From the NCBI GenBank assembly GCA_017561935.1, contig JAFZBE010000056.1, positions 47,673 through 111,672 of the forward strand: a stretch of DNA of 64,000 nucleotides, in the 5' to 3' direction. Positions 19,143-28,629 of this stretch are shown here, piece by piece. Made by a program: the position numbers and the translations under genes. The stretch comes from Bacteroidales bacterium (GTDB taxonomy: Bacteria; Bacteroidota; Bacteroidia; Bacteroidales; UBA3663). The notes beneath the pieces were generated by a model. It was not told where the DNA came from. It worked only from the letters and a program-made list of their open reading frames with translations, and made no database searches. How positions within the stretch are numbered: position 1 is the first letter of the stretch; every line of letters begins with the position of its first letter.

Positions 19143-22139
19143 TTAGAGTTTAGCCTTGATTTCGATCTCGGTGTAGGTCTCGATGAGGTCGCCCTCCTGG
19201 ATATCGTCGTATCCGTTGATGGAGAGACCGCATTCGAAGTTGGTACCTACCTCCTTGACATCGTCCTTGAAGCGCTTGAGGCCAGCAAGCTCGCCCGTGA
19301 AGATGACGATACCGTCGCGGATGACGCGTGCCTTGTCGGTGCGATGAATCTTGCCATCGCGAACGATACAGCCGGCCACGGCACCAACCTTCGAGATCTT
19401 GAAGACGGACTTGACTTCGGCATTGCCGCAAATCTCCTCCTTGACGATGGGTTTGAGCATACCCTCCATGGCCTCCTTGACCTCCTCAATGGCATCGTAG
19501 ATGATGGAGTAGGTACGGATATCGACGCCGTCCTGGTCGGAGAGGCGCTTGGCTGCCAGAGAGGGACGCACCTGGAAGCCGATGATAATGGCCTTCGATG
19601 CTGCAGCAAGCACCACGTCGCTCTCGGAGATCTGGCCAACGGCCTTGTGGATGACGTTGACCTGGATCTGCTCGGTGGAGAGCTTGATGAGCGAGTCGGT
19701 GAGTGCCTCGACAGAACCATCGACGTCGCCCTTGACGATGAGGTTGAGCTCCTGGAAGTTGCCCACTGCGATGCGTCGGCCGATTTCGTCGAGGGTGAGG
19801 CGTGTCTGGGTACGCAGCGCCTGTTCACGCTGCAGACGGTCGCGCTTGGCTGCAATCTCACGTGCCTCCTGCTCGGAGTCGAGCACACGGAACTGGTCGC
19901 CTGCCGAAGGCGCACCGCTCAAGCCGAGCACCTGCACGGGTGTGGCTGGACCTGCCTCCTGCACCTTGGCGCCACGTTCGTTGAAGAGCGCCTTGACACG
20001 GCCGTAGTGCTTGCCTGCGATGACGACATCGCCCACGTGGAGTGTGCCGTTTTGGACGAGCACTGAGGCCACGTAGCCGCGACCCTTGTCGAGAGTGGCC
20101 TCGATGATGGTGCCGCTGGCCTGCTTGTTGGGGTTGGCCTTGAGATCGAGGAGTTCGGCTTCGAGGAGCACCTTTTCGAGCAGTTCATCGACATTGAGAC
20201 CGTCACGAGCCGAGATGTCCTCGCTCTGGTACTTGCCGCCCCACTCTTCGACGAGGTAGTTCATACCGGCGAGCTGCTCCTTCACCTTGTTCGGGTTAGC
20301 AGTGGGCTTGTCGATCTTGTTAATGGCGAAGACCATGGGCACACCAGCTGCGGCAGCATGGTTGATGGCCTCCTTGGTCTGAGGCATGATGCCATCGTCG
20401 GCAGCGATGATGATGATGGCGATGTCGGTCATCTTGGCACCACGGGCACGCATGGCGGTGAATGCCTCGTGACCAGGAGTGTCGAGGAAGGTGACGTGAC
20501 GACCATCCTTGAGCTTTACGTTGTAGGCACCGATGTGCTGGGTGATGCCACCGGCCTCGCCTGCGATGACGTTGGTTTTGCGGATGTAGTCGAGGAGCTT
20601 GGTCTTACCATGATCGACGTGGCCCATGACGGTGATGATGGGCGGACGCGACACAAGATCCTCCTCGCGGTCGGCTTCCTGTTCGAGCTCGGCCTCAACC
20701 TCCTCGCTGACATACTGTGTCTCGAAACCGAACTCGTCGGCCACAAGGTTGATGGTCTCGGCTTCGAGGCGCTGGTTGATGCTGACCATCAGACCCAGCT
20801 GCATACAGGTCATGATGACGTTGGTGACTGGTACATTCATCATCGTGGCCAGATCGTTGACGGTGACGTACTCGGTAAGCTTGAGCACCTTCGACTCGGC
20901 AGCCTCTTCGGCCTGAGCCTCGGCAGCGGCTGCAGCGGCAGCATTGCGCTTGTCCTTGCGATACTTGACGGCTTTCTTGTCGGGCTTGTTGGTCAGACGA
21001 GCAAGGGTGTCCTTCACCTGCCTCTGTACATCCTCTTCGGAGATCTCCTGCTTGTAGGCGTTGTTACCCTTCTTCTTGTCCTTGCCCTGGTGACGACCGC
21101 GTCCATCGGTGTTCTGCTGGTCCTTGCGGTCGCGGCGCTCCTGACCTTTGGCATCGCGTGCCTTGCCCTGCTTGATTACCTCATTGATATCAACCTTCTG
21201 GGCGCCACGCTGGCGACGGCTGCCACGAGCCTCCTCGCTGGAGGTACTGCGAGCCTGGCCATTGCCGTTCTGGGACTTTTGTTCACGCTCCTTCTTACGT
21301 TCCTCCTTTGACTTTTTCTTCGGACGGGTGGATTGGTTGAGGGAGTCGAGATCGATGGTGCCGAGCACGTTGATCTGCGGTTGTTCAGGCTGGTTGAGAC
21401 GGAACACCTCCCCGTTGCGAGCTTCGGCAGGCAGAGGTTCGTCGTTGATACGATCCTTGCTGCGTTCGCCCCAGATGGACTGGTTGGGTTTCTTCTCGGC
21501 AGGAGCATCGGCCTTCTTGCCCTCCTTGGCCTTTGGCTTGTCGGTCTCGACAGGCTTCTTGGCTTCAGGTTTGGCCTCGATGGTTGCAGGCTTTGCTTCG
21601 GCGGCCTTCTTGCCTTCGGGCTTGGCGGGCTTGGCGGTCTCGGTGCTCTTGGGTGCCTCTTTGGCCTTGGGAGCCTCGGTTGCCTTCTTGTCTTCAGCCT
21701 TGGCCGAAGTTTTATCCACAACGGGTTTCTTCGAAGCATCGAGGTCGATGTGACCCACAATCTTCATAGCAGCCTGCATGATCTGCTCTTCGGTAGGAGT
21801 CTTGGTAACCGAAGACGTCGGAGAGGGCTCGGCTTTGGCCTCAGCCTTGGGTGCCGGCTTCTGGCGCGTCTGAGGAATGCCTTGGTTGACAGCGTTGATC
21901 TGGCGGGTCTCCTCCTTGATCTTGTCACGTGTCTGCAAACGTTCCAGACGCTCGCGTTCGGAGGCCAGCTTGACGGATTTATCTTTGTTGAATTCCTTGC
22001 TTAATAACTCATATAGGTCGTCGGGGACCTGGCTCATCGGCTTCCACTCTATGCTGGGGTCTCCTCCCTTCTTTTCGAGGAAATCGACGAGGGTTTGGAT
22101 GCCGACGTTGAAATCTTTAGCAATCTTACTTAATCTCAT
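19143..22139 (-). CDS. infB: Translation initiation factor IF-2
   Basis: A 998-residue GTPase that brings initiator tRNA to the ribosome. It has an N-terminal IF2_N domain ([20 protein letters not shown]), then a long Lys/Ala/Glu-rich linker of some 300 residues. The G domain has [10 protein letters not shown] (about residue 510), DTPGHEAF and NKID. C-terminal beta-barrel and fMet-tRNA-binding domains follow. It is long, as usual for Bacteroidetes. It lies 24 bp after nusA. Confidence 0.97.
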   Translation of the reverse strand: MRLSKIAKDFNVGIQTLVDFLEKKGGDPSIEWKPMSQVPDDLYELLSKEFNKDKSVKLASERERLERLQTRDKIKEETRQINAVNQGIPQTRQKPAPKAEAKAEPSPTSSVTKTPTEEQIMQAAMKIVGHIDLDASKKPVVDKTSAKAEDKKATEAPKAKEAPKSTETAKPAKPEGKKAAEAKPATIEAKPEAKKPVETDKPKAKEGKKADAPAEKKPNQSIWGERSKDRINDEPLPAEARNGEVFRLNQPEQPQINVLGTIDLDSLNQSTRPKKKSKEERKKEREQKSQNGNGQARSTSSEEARGSRRQRGAQKVDINEVIKQGKARDAKGQERRDRKDQQNTDGRGRHQGKDKKKGNNAYKQEISEEDVQRQVKDTLARLTNKPDKKAVKYRKDKRNAAAAAAAEAQAEEAAESKVLKLTEYVTVNDLATMMNVPVTNVIMTCMQLGLMVSINQRLEAETINLVADEFGFETQYVSEEVEAELEQEADREEDLVSRPPIITVMGHVDHGKTKLLDYIRKTNVIAGEAGGITQHIGAYNVKLKDGRHVTFLDTPGHEAFTAMRARGAKMTDIAIIIIAADDGIMPQTKEAINHAAAAGVPMVFAINKIDKPTANPNKVKEQLAGMNYLVEEWGGKYQSEDISARDGLNVDELLEKVLLEAELLDLKANPNKQASGTIIEATLDKGRGYVASVLVQNGTLHVGDVVIAGKHYGRVKALFNERGAKVQEAGPATPVQVLGLSGAPSAGDQFRVLDSEQEAREIAAKRDRLQREQALRTQTRLTLDEIGRRIAVGNFQELNLIVKGDVDGSVEALTDSLIKLSTEQIQVNVIHKAVGQISESDVVLAAASKAIIIGFQVRPSLAAKRLSDQDGVDIRTYSIIYDAIEEVKEAMEGMLKPIVKEEICGNAEVKSVFKISKVGAVAGCIVRDGKIHRTDKARVIRDGIVIFTGELAGLKRFKDDVKEVGTNFECGLSINGYDDIQEGDLIETYTEIEIKAKL

Positions 22140-22163
22140 TCACGAAAGGTTTTTAATGGTTAA

Positions 22164-23495
22164 CTATTCTGACTCGGTGGTATTGGTTCCTTCTTCGGAA
22201 TCTTCGGAGTAGTCGGAGTCTTCGGAATCGTCGGATTCCTCGTCGTCTTCGGGTTCGAACTCCTTCGAGAGAATTGCACGAACTTCCTCGACGGTCTCGT
22301 CCTCGAGGTCAGCCTTGTCGGCCACGAGTTGCGGGTCGGCATCGAGTACAGCCTTGGCGGTGGCAAGACCGATACCCTTGAGGGCCTGGATAACCCAAGG
22401 ATCGATGACATCGGAGAAGTCATCGAGGAAGATGTCGTTGCTGTCGCCCTCGCGGTAAACGTCGATCTGATAGCCTGTGAGCAGGCATGCCAGCTTGATG
22501 TTGGCACCGTTCTTACCGATGGCAAGAGATACTTCTTCGGGGCGCATGAATACTTCAGCGGTCTTGTCCTCTTCGTTCACATGAATCTGAGAGATAGAAG
22601 CGGGGGAGAGGGCACGCTGGATGAACAGACTGGGATTGGTGGTATATGGGATGACGTCGAGGTTCTCGCCGCGCAGTTCACGTACGATGCCGTGGATACG
22701 TCCACCCTTGACACCTACACAGGCTCCTACGGGATCGATGCGATCGTCGTTGGTCTCGACAGCAATCTTGGCGCGTTCGCCAGGGAGACGAACGATCTTG
22801 ACGATGCGAATGGTGCCGTCGGCCACCTCGGGAATCTCCTGCTCCATGAGGTGCTGGAGGAAGATGGGGGCGGTGCGAGAGAGGATGATCTTGGGGTTGT
22901 TGTTGTTGTTGTCCACGCGGAGTACGACGGCACGCACTTGGTCGTTCTTGCGGAAGTTGTCGCCTGGGATTTGTTCGCTGCGTGGCAAGGAGAGTTCGTT
23001 GCCGTCCTCGTCAACCATCAGCATCTCGCGCTTCCAGATCTGATAAACCTCGGCTGTAGTGATACGGCCGATGAGGTCCTTGTACTTGTTGTAGAGCAAA
23101 TCCTTCTGAAGCTCGAGGATCTTGGCGGCCAAGGTCTGGCGCAGATTGAGGATGGTGCGGCGTCCGAACTTCTCGAAGTGTACCTCCTCGGTGAAGTCTT
23201 CGCCAATCTCGATGTCGTCAACCGTCTTGCGAGCCTCGCTGAGGGACACTTGAAGGTTGGGGTCGGTAAGGTCTTCATCGGCTACGACCTCACGGTTCTT
23301 ATAGATTTCGAAGTCGCCCTTATCGGGGTTGATGATGATGTCGAAGTTCTCGTCAGTTTCGAACATTTTTGCCAATACTGAACGGAATGAGTCCTCGAGT
23401 ACGCTGATCATTGTGGAGCGGTCAATGTTCTTAAGCTCCTTGAATTCCTGGAAGGTATCTACCATTGAGATCACTTCCTCTTTCTGTCTTGCCAT
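22164..23495 (-). CDS. nusA: Transcription factor NusA
   Basis: A 443-residue protein: an N-terminal RNA-polymerase-binding domain (LKNIDRSTMISVLEDSFRSV), an S1 domain, and two KH domains (GACVGVKGGRIHGIVREL; VSLAIGKNGANIKLA). A short C-terminal region ends in an Asp/Glu/Ser-rich acidic tail. It modulates pausing, termination and antitermination. It lies 36 bp after rimP and before infB. Confidence 0.96.
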   Translation of the reverse strand: MARQKEEVISMVDTFQEFKELKNIDRSTMISVLEDSFRSVLAKMFETDENFDIIINPDKGDFEIYKNREVVADEDLTDPNLQVSLSEARKTVDDIEIGEDFTEEVHFEKFGRRTILNLRQTLAAKILELQKDLLYNKYKDLIGRITTAEVYQIWKREMLMVDEDGNELSLPRSEQIPGDNFRKNDQVRAVVLRVDNNNNNPKIILSRTAPIFLQHLMEQEIPEVADGTIRIVKIVRLPGERAKIAVETNDDRIDPVGACVGVKGGRIHGIVRELRGENLDVIPYTTNPSLFIQRALSPASISQIHVNEEDKTAEVFMRPEEVSLAIGKNGANIKLACLLTGYQIDVYREGDSNDIFLDDFSDVIDPWVIQALKGIGLATAKAVLDADPQLVADKADLEDETVEEVRAILSKEFEPEDDEESDDSEDSDYSEDSEEGTNTTESE

Positions 23496-23531
23496 TTCTT
23501 GATTTTATGATTTTATTATTATTATTTTTTT

Positions 23532-24014
23532 TCAAAAGTTGTAGTAGATACGGTTGACCTCCTTGTGGGAGAGATGTTCGTGGTGCTCGACCTCCTGCTT
23601 CTTCTTGCTTCGCTTGCCAGTGGCGGGATCGGTAACATGCTCAAGGGTGGTCCATGTAAGGTCGAAACCCTCTTCGTCGGCAACACCGAGGATACCGCGC
23701 AGCTTGCGGCCATCGCGCAGCATCACCTCCATGGTCTCGCCTTCGAACTTGGCATACTGGCGCAGGGTGCGGAGGGGAGCGGTTAGACCGGCCGAACCGA
23801 CTTCAAGCTCGAAGTCCTCCTTGTCGCGGTCGAGATGCTCGTTGATATAATGGTTGAGTGCTATGCACTCGTCGATACTGATTGCCTCGTCGTTGTCGAG
23901 GGTGATGACGATCTGGTTGTCGCGGCTTATGGTCACTTCGATAAGGTAACTCTCGCTTTCGCTGGCCAAAAGAAACTGATTGACCAGATCGATGATTTCC
24001 TGCTTCTGAATCAT
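23532..24014 (-). CDS. rimP: Ribosome maturation factor RimP
   Basis: A 160-residue 30S maturation factor. It shows the family SISIDECIALNHYINEHLD-like segment (here AISIDECIALNHYIN), then DFELEVGSAGLTAPLRTLRQ, and a C-terminal SH3-like domain. It is the first gene of the rimP-nusA-infB-cvpA-suf operon, with its own promoter and a hairpin leader. Confidence 0.93.
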   Translation of the reverse strand: MIQKQEIIDLVNQFLLASESESYLIEVTISRDNQIVITLDNDEAISIDECIALNHYINEHLDRDKEDFELEVGSAGLTAPLRTLRQYAKFEGETMEVMLRDGRKLRGILGVADEEGFDLTWTTLEHVTDPATGKRSKKKQEVEHHEHLSHKEVNRIYYNF

Positions 24015-24037
24015 GTGTCTATTGTTGTTATAATAGA

Positions 24038-24068
24038 GAAGAGGGAACCGAATTTCGGTCCTCTCTTC
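24038..24068 (-). promoter_or_regulatory. Hairpin in the rimP 5' leader
   Basis: GAAGAGGG and ACCGA pair with TCGGT and CTCTTC with one mismatch, between the promoter and the rimP start. In other bacteria the nusA operon leader is a site of autoregulation, so this could act likewise. That role is inference. Confidence 0.45.
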
Positions 24069-24082
24069 ATCGTTTTGCGGTG

Positions 24083-24114
24083 CAAATATACATATAATTT
24101 TTTAAACGAGCAAG
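24083..24114 (-). promoter_or_regulatory. Promoter of the rimP-nusA-infB-suf operon
   Basis: CTTG-N20-TATATTTG on the minus strand, giving a leader of about 65 nt. Confidence 0.78.
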
Positions 24115-24186
24115 AAAATCGTGAAAAATTTTTAATATTTTTTACATTTTGACCGTTTTAATACATTGGAGATTGCAAAAATTGCA

Positions 24187-24987
24187 TCATTTCATATTGT
24201 AGGTGTGAACACTTTTCCCTTGAGCGGAAGGGAGATAATTGATGCCCCACCAGCACATCTGCAGACAACAGAAGCTAATGATGATCAGACTGATGGACAC
24301 CTTGCTGCGGAAAGCATTGCGCGGAAGTCGGCGGTAGTGGATATAGACAAGGAAGGATAACCAGGTGATGCCTGCCCAGGTCTCCTTAGGATCCCATGCC
24401 CAATAGTGTCCCCAAGCCTCCTTGGCCCAAAGGGCACCGAAGAGCATGCCGATGGTCATGAACGAAAGGCCCACATAGACGAGGTTGTCGAGCATATTCC
24501 AGATTTTCTCGTCGTCACGCTTGTTCCTGGCAAAAAGCAGATAAAGAGCCACAGCAAGGGCTGCCCCAAAGAGGGCGTAGCAGAACATATAGACGATGAC
24601 ATGAGGTGCGAACCAGGGACTCTGCAAGGCTGGCATCAGTGTGGAGTTATGGATCTCGGGCTTGAAGAGATTGACACAGATGAAGACGAGTGCCATAACG
24701 GTAGAGAACGAGAGAATCCACCTGTACTGCCAACGGCTCCAGATGATTATGCCAGCGACGGGGAGGAAGAAGGAGTACCAGAGGCGTGTCTCGCCCATGG
24801 TGCGCAGAGGTGGACGTTCCAGACTGATCCACAGGCCACAGATGAACGCGAAGAAGAGAACGATGCCAAGCAGGGTGAGGGTGGACGTGAGCGTCTTCTT
24901 CTTGCGGAATGCATAGTATGCGCCAAGTGCCCACAACAATACTGAGGGGATGGCGAAGTACGGGAATTGTTGCCAGGAGATGAGCAT
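24187..24987 (-). CDS. ccsA: Cytochrome c biogenesis protein CcsA (haem handling)
   Basis: A 266-residue polytopic membrane protein with the tryptophan-rich haem-binding signature WGHYWAWDPKETW and flanking conserved His residues (including HVIVYMFCYALFG). With ResB it delivers and attaches haem to CxxCH motifs on the periplasmic side (system II). It follows resB by 2 bp. It is the last gene of the nrf operon, ending about 100 bp before the oppositely placed rimP promoter region. Confidence 0.92.
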   Translation of the reverse strand: MLISWQQFPYFAIPSVLLWALGAYYAFRKKKTLTSTLTLLGIVLFFAFICGLWISLERPPLRTMGETRLWYSFFLPVAGIIIWSRWQYRWILSFSTVMALVFICVNLFKPEIHNSTLMPALQSPWFAPHVIVYMFCYALFGAALAVALYLLFARNKRDDEKIWNMLDNLVYVGLSFMTIGMLFGALWAKEAWGHYWAWDPKETWAGITWLSFLVYIHYRRLPRNAFRSKVSISLIIISFCCLQMCWWGINYLPSAQGKSVHTYNMK

Positions 24988-24989
24988 AG

Positions 24990-26204
24990 CTATTTTTTAT
25001 TGTAACCAGCTGTGATGAAAGTGAGTACTGCACCTGCTAGCATCAGGAAAATGCCGATATAGACCCAGGGTAACCAAGGGTCGCGGACGATTTCGAATAC
25101 TGAGGTATCGGACCATCGGCCCAGAGTCTGGTCGTAGGAAACCTGATAGATTTTCCATCCGTTGATTTCGAGGGGCTTGTTGACTTCGATAACCCCATCC
25201 ACCTTCTGGTCGTTGGCTGTATAGACGGTGATGTCGGAGGCATACCGTTTGGGTTCGCGGTCGGGCATCACTGCACTATAGTTTTCATCGAGGTGCAATG
25301 CCTTGTAGGGGAACATGAAACTTCCACAGCTGACCCAGCCCTGCTTGGTCTCGAGGACTGTGCCTGTAGCGTTTGCAGCCTTCTCGGCGGAGGCATATTG
25401 TGTGGCAGTAATGTAGCCTGCAGTACATGCACCCATCGAATGCCACTCGACATAACGATCCATATCCTGGTTGCCAAGCGAATCTTTTCGCCCATAGACG
25501 ATGGCAGCATACTCCCAGAGGGAGTCCTGCTGGATACGCCATGGACTATCGGCAACAATCATGCCCGTTTCGTTGTCGATGATGACATATTTGGGCGGAT
25601 ATTCATCAATCGTGAAGTCGTGTAGCTCGATGGCTAAGGGCAGTTCGACGACTTGAGGAGGCATTTGTGTGCCCACCAAATCGATGGCACGCCATTCGGG
25701 CTGATTGACCTTGGCCGTGAGGCGGTACTTCTGCATGTCGGCATATCCGAGGGTGCCACAAACCATCGCCATGAAGAGACCAAGGTGATTGCAGATGAAG
25801 CAGAGGTTGTGGACAATGCCACCCCTTGTGGAGTGGAAGATGCGACGAAGAGAGATGAGGCCGAGGATATTCATCAGCCAGATATAGACCAATGTGAAGG
25901 GCCATGAGCGAAGCATCTGGTCCCAGCCGGAGAGACCCATCAAAAGGGTGATGAGGACACCGTAGGCCAGCGCTGGAACGGCAGCATAGACAGACAACGT
26001 CCACTCAACGACATAAACATGCTTGCGCACGGCATAGAGGACGCCGAGCACAAGCACATAGATTCCCAAAAGAATCACGTTGAGGGGATGGGCGAGCAAT
26101 CGCCAGTCGATGGGACCGATGGTAAATTGCAGCATCAAACCCACCAGGATGAGTCCTGCGCCAATGGTGATACCTTCGGCGAATTTCCAGGGTTTAGACC
26201 ACAC
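24990..26204 (-). CDS. resB: Cytochrome c biogenesis protein ResB/Ccs1
   Basis: A 404-residue ResB-like protein. Four N-terminal membrane segments cover residues 10-165, a large periplasmic domain contains WRAIDLVG and CGSFMFPYKALHL, and a final membrane segment ends the protein. It includes the ResB motif NGWKIYQVSYD. It partners CcsA in haem ligation. It lies 11 bp after nrfA, so the maturation machinery is co-expressed with the cytochromes it serves. Confidence 0.9.
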   Translation of the reverse strand: MWSKPWKFAEGITIGAGLILVGLMLQFTIGPIDWRLLAHPLNVILLGIYVLVLGVLYAVRKHVYVVEWTLSVYAAVPALAYGVLITLLMGLSGWDQMLRSWPFTLVYIWLMNILGLISLRRIFHSTRGGIVHNLCFICNHLGLFMAMVCGTLGYADMQKYRLTAKVNQPEWRAIDLVGTQMPPQVVELPLAIELHDFTIDEYPPKYVIIDNETGMIVADSPWRIQQDSLWEYAAIVYGRKDSLGNQDMDRYVEWHSMGACTAGYITATQYASAEKAANATGTVLETKQGWVSCGSFMFPYKALHLDENYSAVMPDREPKRYASDITVYTANDQKVDGVIEVNKPLEINGWKIYQVSYDQTLGRWSDTSVFEIVRDPWLPWVYIGIFLMLAGAVLTFITAGYNKK

Positions 26205-26215
26205 AGATTTTTGGA

Positions 26216-27829
26216 TTAATTCATCGACAATTCTTTGATGTCGTCCTTATAGGTAGGCAAGTAAGCGTCATCAGCAACTTTGCCTTTCGACTTGGCATCC
26301 TGTTGCCATTTCGGGACGATTTCCTCGAGGAACTTGGCCTTTGCGGCACGCTTGCCAGCCATGTCGAGACCGATGTAGGCCTGGGCTTTCTCTTTAGTCG
26401 AAAGGTCGGGCATAGGCACTTCCTCGTTGTGGCCTAGGCTCGCGAGGGTTTTGCGTATTTCAAGTCGTGCTTGGAGAGCATAATCAACCGAACGGCCAAG
26501 GATACGGGTAATCTCCTGAGGAGCATGGAAGAATGCCCCGTGGCTGGCTACGGCATAGTCCCAACGCCACTGACCTTTGCGGATGAACTGGAGGGCAGTA
26601 CGCATCTGGTCTTCAGTAGCACCGTTATCCCAAGCATACTTGGCTTCGATGTGAGCCTTGACCAGTTCGGCTTCTGCGCGTGTGCGCATCTCTTCCACCT
26701 TGTGCTGGCGGTCGAATACGTTCTTGAGGAGGTCTTCCTTGCTTTCGCGATGGCAGGTAAGACAGGTGCGCTCCATGTTGGCCAATGGGCTGACGATATG
26801 ATGGTCGGAATACTTCACGCCACCTTCGCTGGTGTAAGGCATGTGACAGTCGGCACAGCTCACGCCACGCTGTCCGTGGATGCCATGCTTGCTGGTCTCG
26901 AAACCTGGGTGTTGGGCTTTGAGGATAGGTGCCTTTGAGATGGCGTGGATATAGTCGTAGTAGCCGGCCTCGTCGTAGTATGCCTCGGCGTCCTCGACGG
27001 TAAATCCCTTGTCCCACGGGAAGGTGAGGTACTGGTCGTGCTCAGGAGTGTTCGGGTCGTTCTTGAAATAGTACTCGACGTGGCACTGGCCGCAGACCAG
27101 TGAACGCATCTCTTGCTGAGTGGCCTTGGTGATGTCGCGGCCTTGACGCTGGTAAGCCTCGATAAGAGCTGGACGACTGATGCGGAGGTCCATGGTTTCA
27201 GGATCGTGGCAGTCGGAGCAGCCCAGCGGGTTAGCGATTTCATTGCCCCACATGGCCCAGTTAGCCTTGTAGTATTCGGCAATGCCCTTCTCGCTCATGA
27301 TGCGTGGCACATCGGGTGATTTGCATGTCCAGCATGTGCCAGGCTGGTTAGAGCCAGTGGTCTCGGTGTCGGGAGCACCTGTGCGGAGGGTGCGTGTCAT
27401 ATCCTCTACAGTGTGCATGTGTCCGCGTGGGGTGGTGTAATCCCAAGAAAATGCATAACCAGCCCAAAGCACTACCATATTGGGACGATAGGCGAGCACA
27501 TCGGTAGCTTCGTTTCCGTTGTGGTACATCTGAGGCACTACACCTTCCTTGTTGGGATTGTTGACGTCAAGAGGCTTTGAATCGTAGTTCGTCTCGAGTG
27601 TCTGACGCCAGGTATCGTACTCTCGTGGGAAGTCGGTCCGGAAGTCCTCGTTCTGTGTATGAATAGCCTCGCCAGTGAATGGCGCCTTGCGGTTGTTGAA
27701 GATGCTGGCGACTTCGGCACGGCGCTCCATCAGTGCGCTGGTAAGCAGGCCAAGGCCAAAGACCACCACCATGGCAATGATGAACAATGCCCATGCTTTG
27801 CCGCTCGATAACTTGTTGTTGTTTTCCAT
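26216..27829 (-). CDS. nrfA: Ammonia-forming cytochrome c nitrite reductase NrfA
   Basis: A 537-residue pentahaem enzyme that reduces nitrite to ammonium with six electrons in the periplasm. The catalytic haem site is the lysine-ligated CWTCK (residues 166-170). The four CxxCH sites are CSDCH (204), CGQCH (246), CADCH (325) and CLTCH (356). Distal His residues are visible (KHGIHGQRGVSC). An uncleaved N-terminal membrane anchor (residues 12-33) replaces a cleaved signal. nrfH upstream supplies electrons. Confidence 0.97.
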   Translation of the reverse strand: MENNNKLSSGKAWALFIIAMVVVFGLGLLTSALMERRAEVASIFNNRKAPFTGEAIHTQNEDFRTDFPREYDTWRQTLETNYDSKPLDVNNPNKEGVVPQMYHNGNEATDVLAYRPNMVVLWAGYAFSWDYTTPRGHMHTVEDMTRTLRTGAPDTETTGSNQPGTCWTCKSPDVPRIMSEKGIAEYYKANWAMWGNEIANPLGCSDCHDPETMDLRISRPALIEAYQRQGRDITKATQQEMRSLVCGQCHVEYYFKNDPNTPEHDQYLTFPWDKGFTVEDAEAYYDEAGYYDYIHAISKAPILKAQHPGFETSKHGIHGQRGVSCADCHMPYTSEGGVKYSDHHIVSPLANMERTCLTCHRESKEDLLKNVFDRQHKVEEMRTRAEAELVKAHIEAKYAWDNGATEDQMRTALQFIRKGQWRWDYAVASHGAFFHAPQEITRILGRSVDYALQARLEIRKTLASLGHNEEVPMPDLSTKEKAQAYIGLDMAGKRAAKAKFLEEIVPKWQQDAKSKGKVADDAYLPTYKDDIKELSMN

Positions 27830-27881
27830 AATTATTTATTGTTTTTGTAATATTCGTTGATAGATGGTATTTCCGATAGGG

Positions 27882-28466
27882 TTATTTCAGCATTTTCTGG
27901 AGCCAGGATGGCACGGGGCTGTCAGGCAGTGGCACCTTGGCATCGGGCGTTGCTGCGAGATTGGAGCGTCCTCCATGAGGCACGTTGCGGTGGCAGTCCC
28001 AGCACACCTTGCCTTCACCGACGGCCGTCATCATGTAATCGACCTTGCCCGTATTGACCAATGTGGTGTTGAGGTCTGTGTGACAGCGGATGCAGTTGTT
28101 CATGATGACCTGGTTGGCAGCTTCACCGGGGCGTGGAGCCTGACGTTCGATGTGAGTGACGAATTTTGACACATGGTTCAGGCCATCGGTCGCCTTGAAA
28201 AAATACTTGCGTGCGATGTTCTCGTGTGGCACATGACAATCGTTGCAAGTGGCATTTCGAACATGGCTTGAATGGAACCAGGTGGCATAGTAAGGCGTCA
28301 TGATGTGGCAGTTGACACATGCCGAAGGGTCATCCCCCAAATAGCTGTGTGCTCTCAGGATGTACAGGAAGAAGAGCCCACATCCAACAAGTGCTCCCAG
28401 CAGGATGAGGCTGACACACTTCTGACGACGCGTGAGCCGGTCAATAAATCGGGTTATAATATTCAT
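27882..28466 (-). CDS. nrfH: Cytochrome c nitrite reductase small subunit NrfH
   Basis: A 194-residue NapC/NirT-type quinol dehydrogenase with one N-terminal membrane helix (LILLGALVGCGLFFLYIL). It has four haem motifs: CVNCH, CNDCH, CIRCH and CWDCH. It oxidises menaquinol and passes electrons to NrfA. It is the first gene of nrfHA-resB-ccsA and is divergent from a MocR-type regulator. Confidence 0.95.
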   Translation of the reverse strand: MNIITRFIDRLTRRQKCVSLILLGALVGCGLFFLYILRAHSYLGDDPSACVNCHIMTPYYATWFHSSHVRNATCNDCHVPHENIARKYFFKATDGLNHVSKFVTHIERQAPRPGEAANQVIMNNCIRCHTDLNTTLVNTGKVDYMMTAVGEGKVCWDCHRNVPHGGRSNLAATPDAKVPLPDSPVPSWLQKMLK

Positions 28467-28512
28467 AATACCTTTAATTATTCAACGAGACAGGGTACTT
28501 TTTTGTATATTG

Positions 28513-28528
28513 GTGATACAAAGTGATA
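28513..28528. promoter_or_regulatory. Direct repeat GTGATA-N4-GTGATA (possible operator)
   Basis: Two GTGATA hexamers 10 bp apart lie in the nrfH/mocR divergent gap, upstream of both genes. MocR/GabR-type regulators often bind spaced direct repeats. Binding here is inference. Confidence 0.35.
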
Positions 28529-28554
28529 GAAAAAGGGGTATTTTTTTGTGTTTT

Positions 28555-28586
28555 CTTGTTTTCTGTGCAAAAATACATTATATTTG
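28555..28586 (+). promoter_or_regulatory. Promoter of the MocR-type regulator gene
   Basis: CTTG-N20-TATATTTG, about 44 bp upstream of the regulator start. Confidence 0.75.
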
Positions 28587-28590
28587 CGAC

Positions 28591-28614
28591 ATGAAAGGTA
28601 ACCAAAAACTATAA
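28591..28614 (+). CDS. Possible 7-residue leader peptide MKGNQKL
   Basis: An ATG directly after the -7 box opens a 7-codon frame ending in TAA, 15 bp before the regulator start. It has no ribosome-binding site and would be leaderless, so it may be chance. Confidence 0.2.
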   Translation: MKGNQKL

Positions 28615-28629
28615 TTTTAAGGAGTCCAG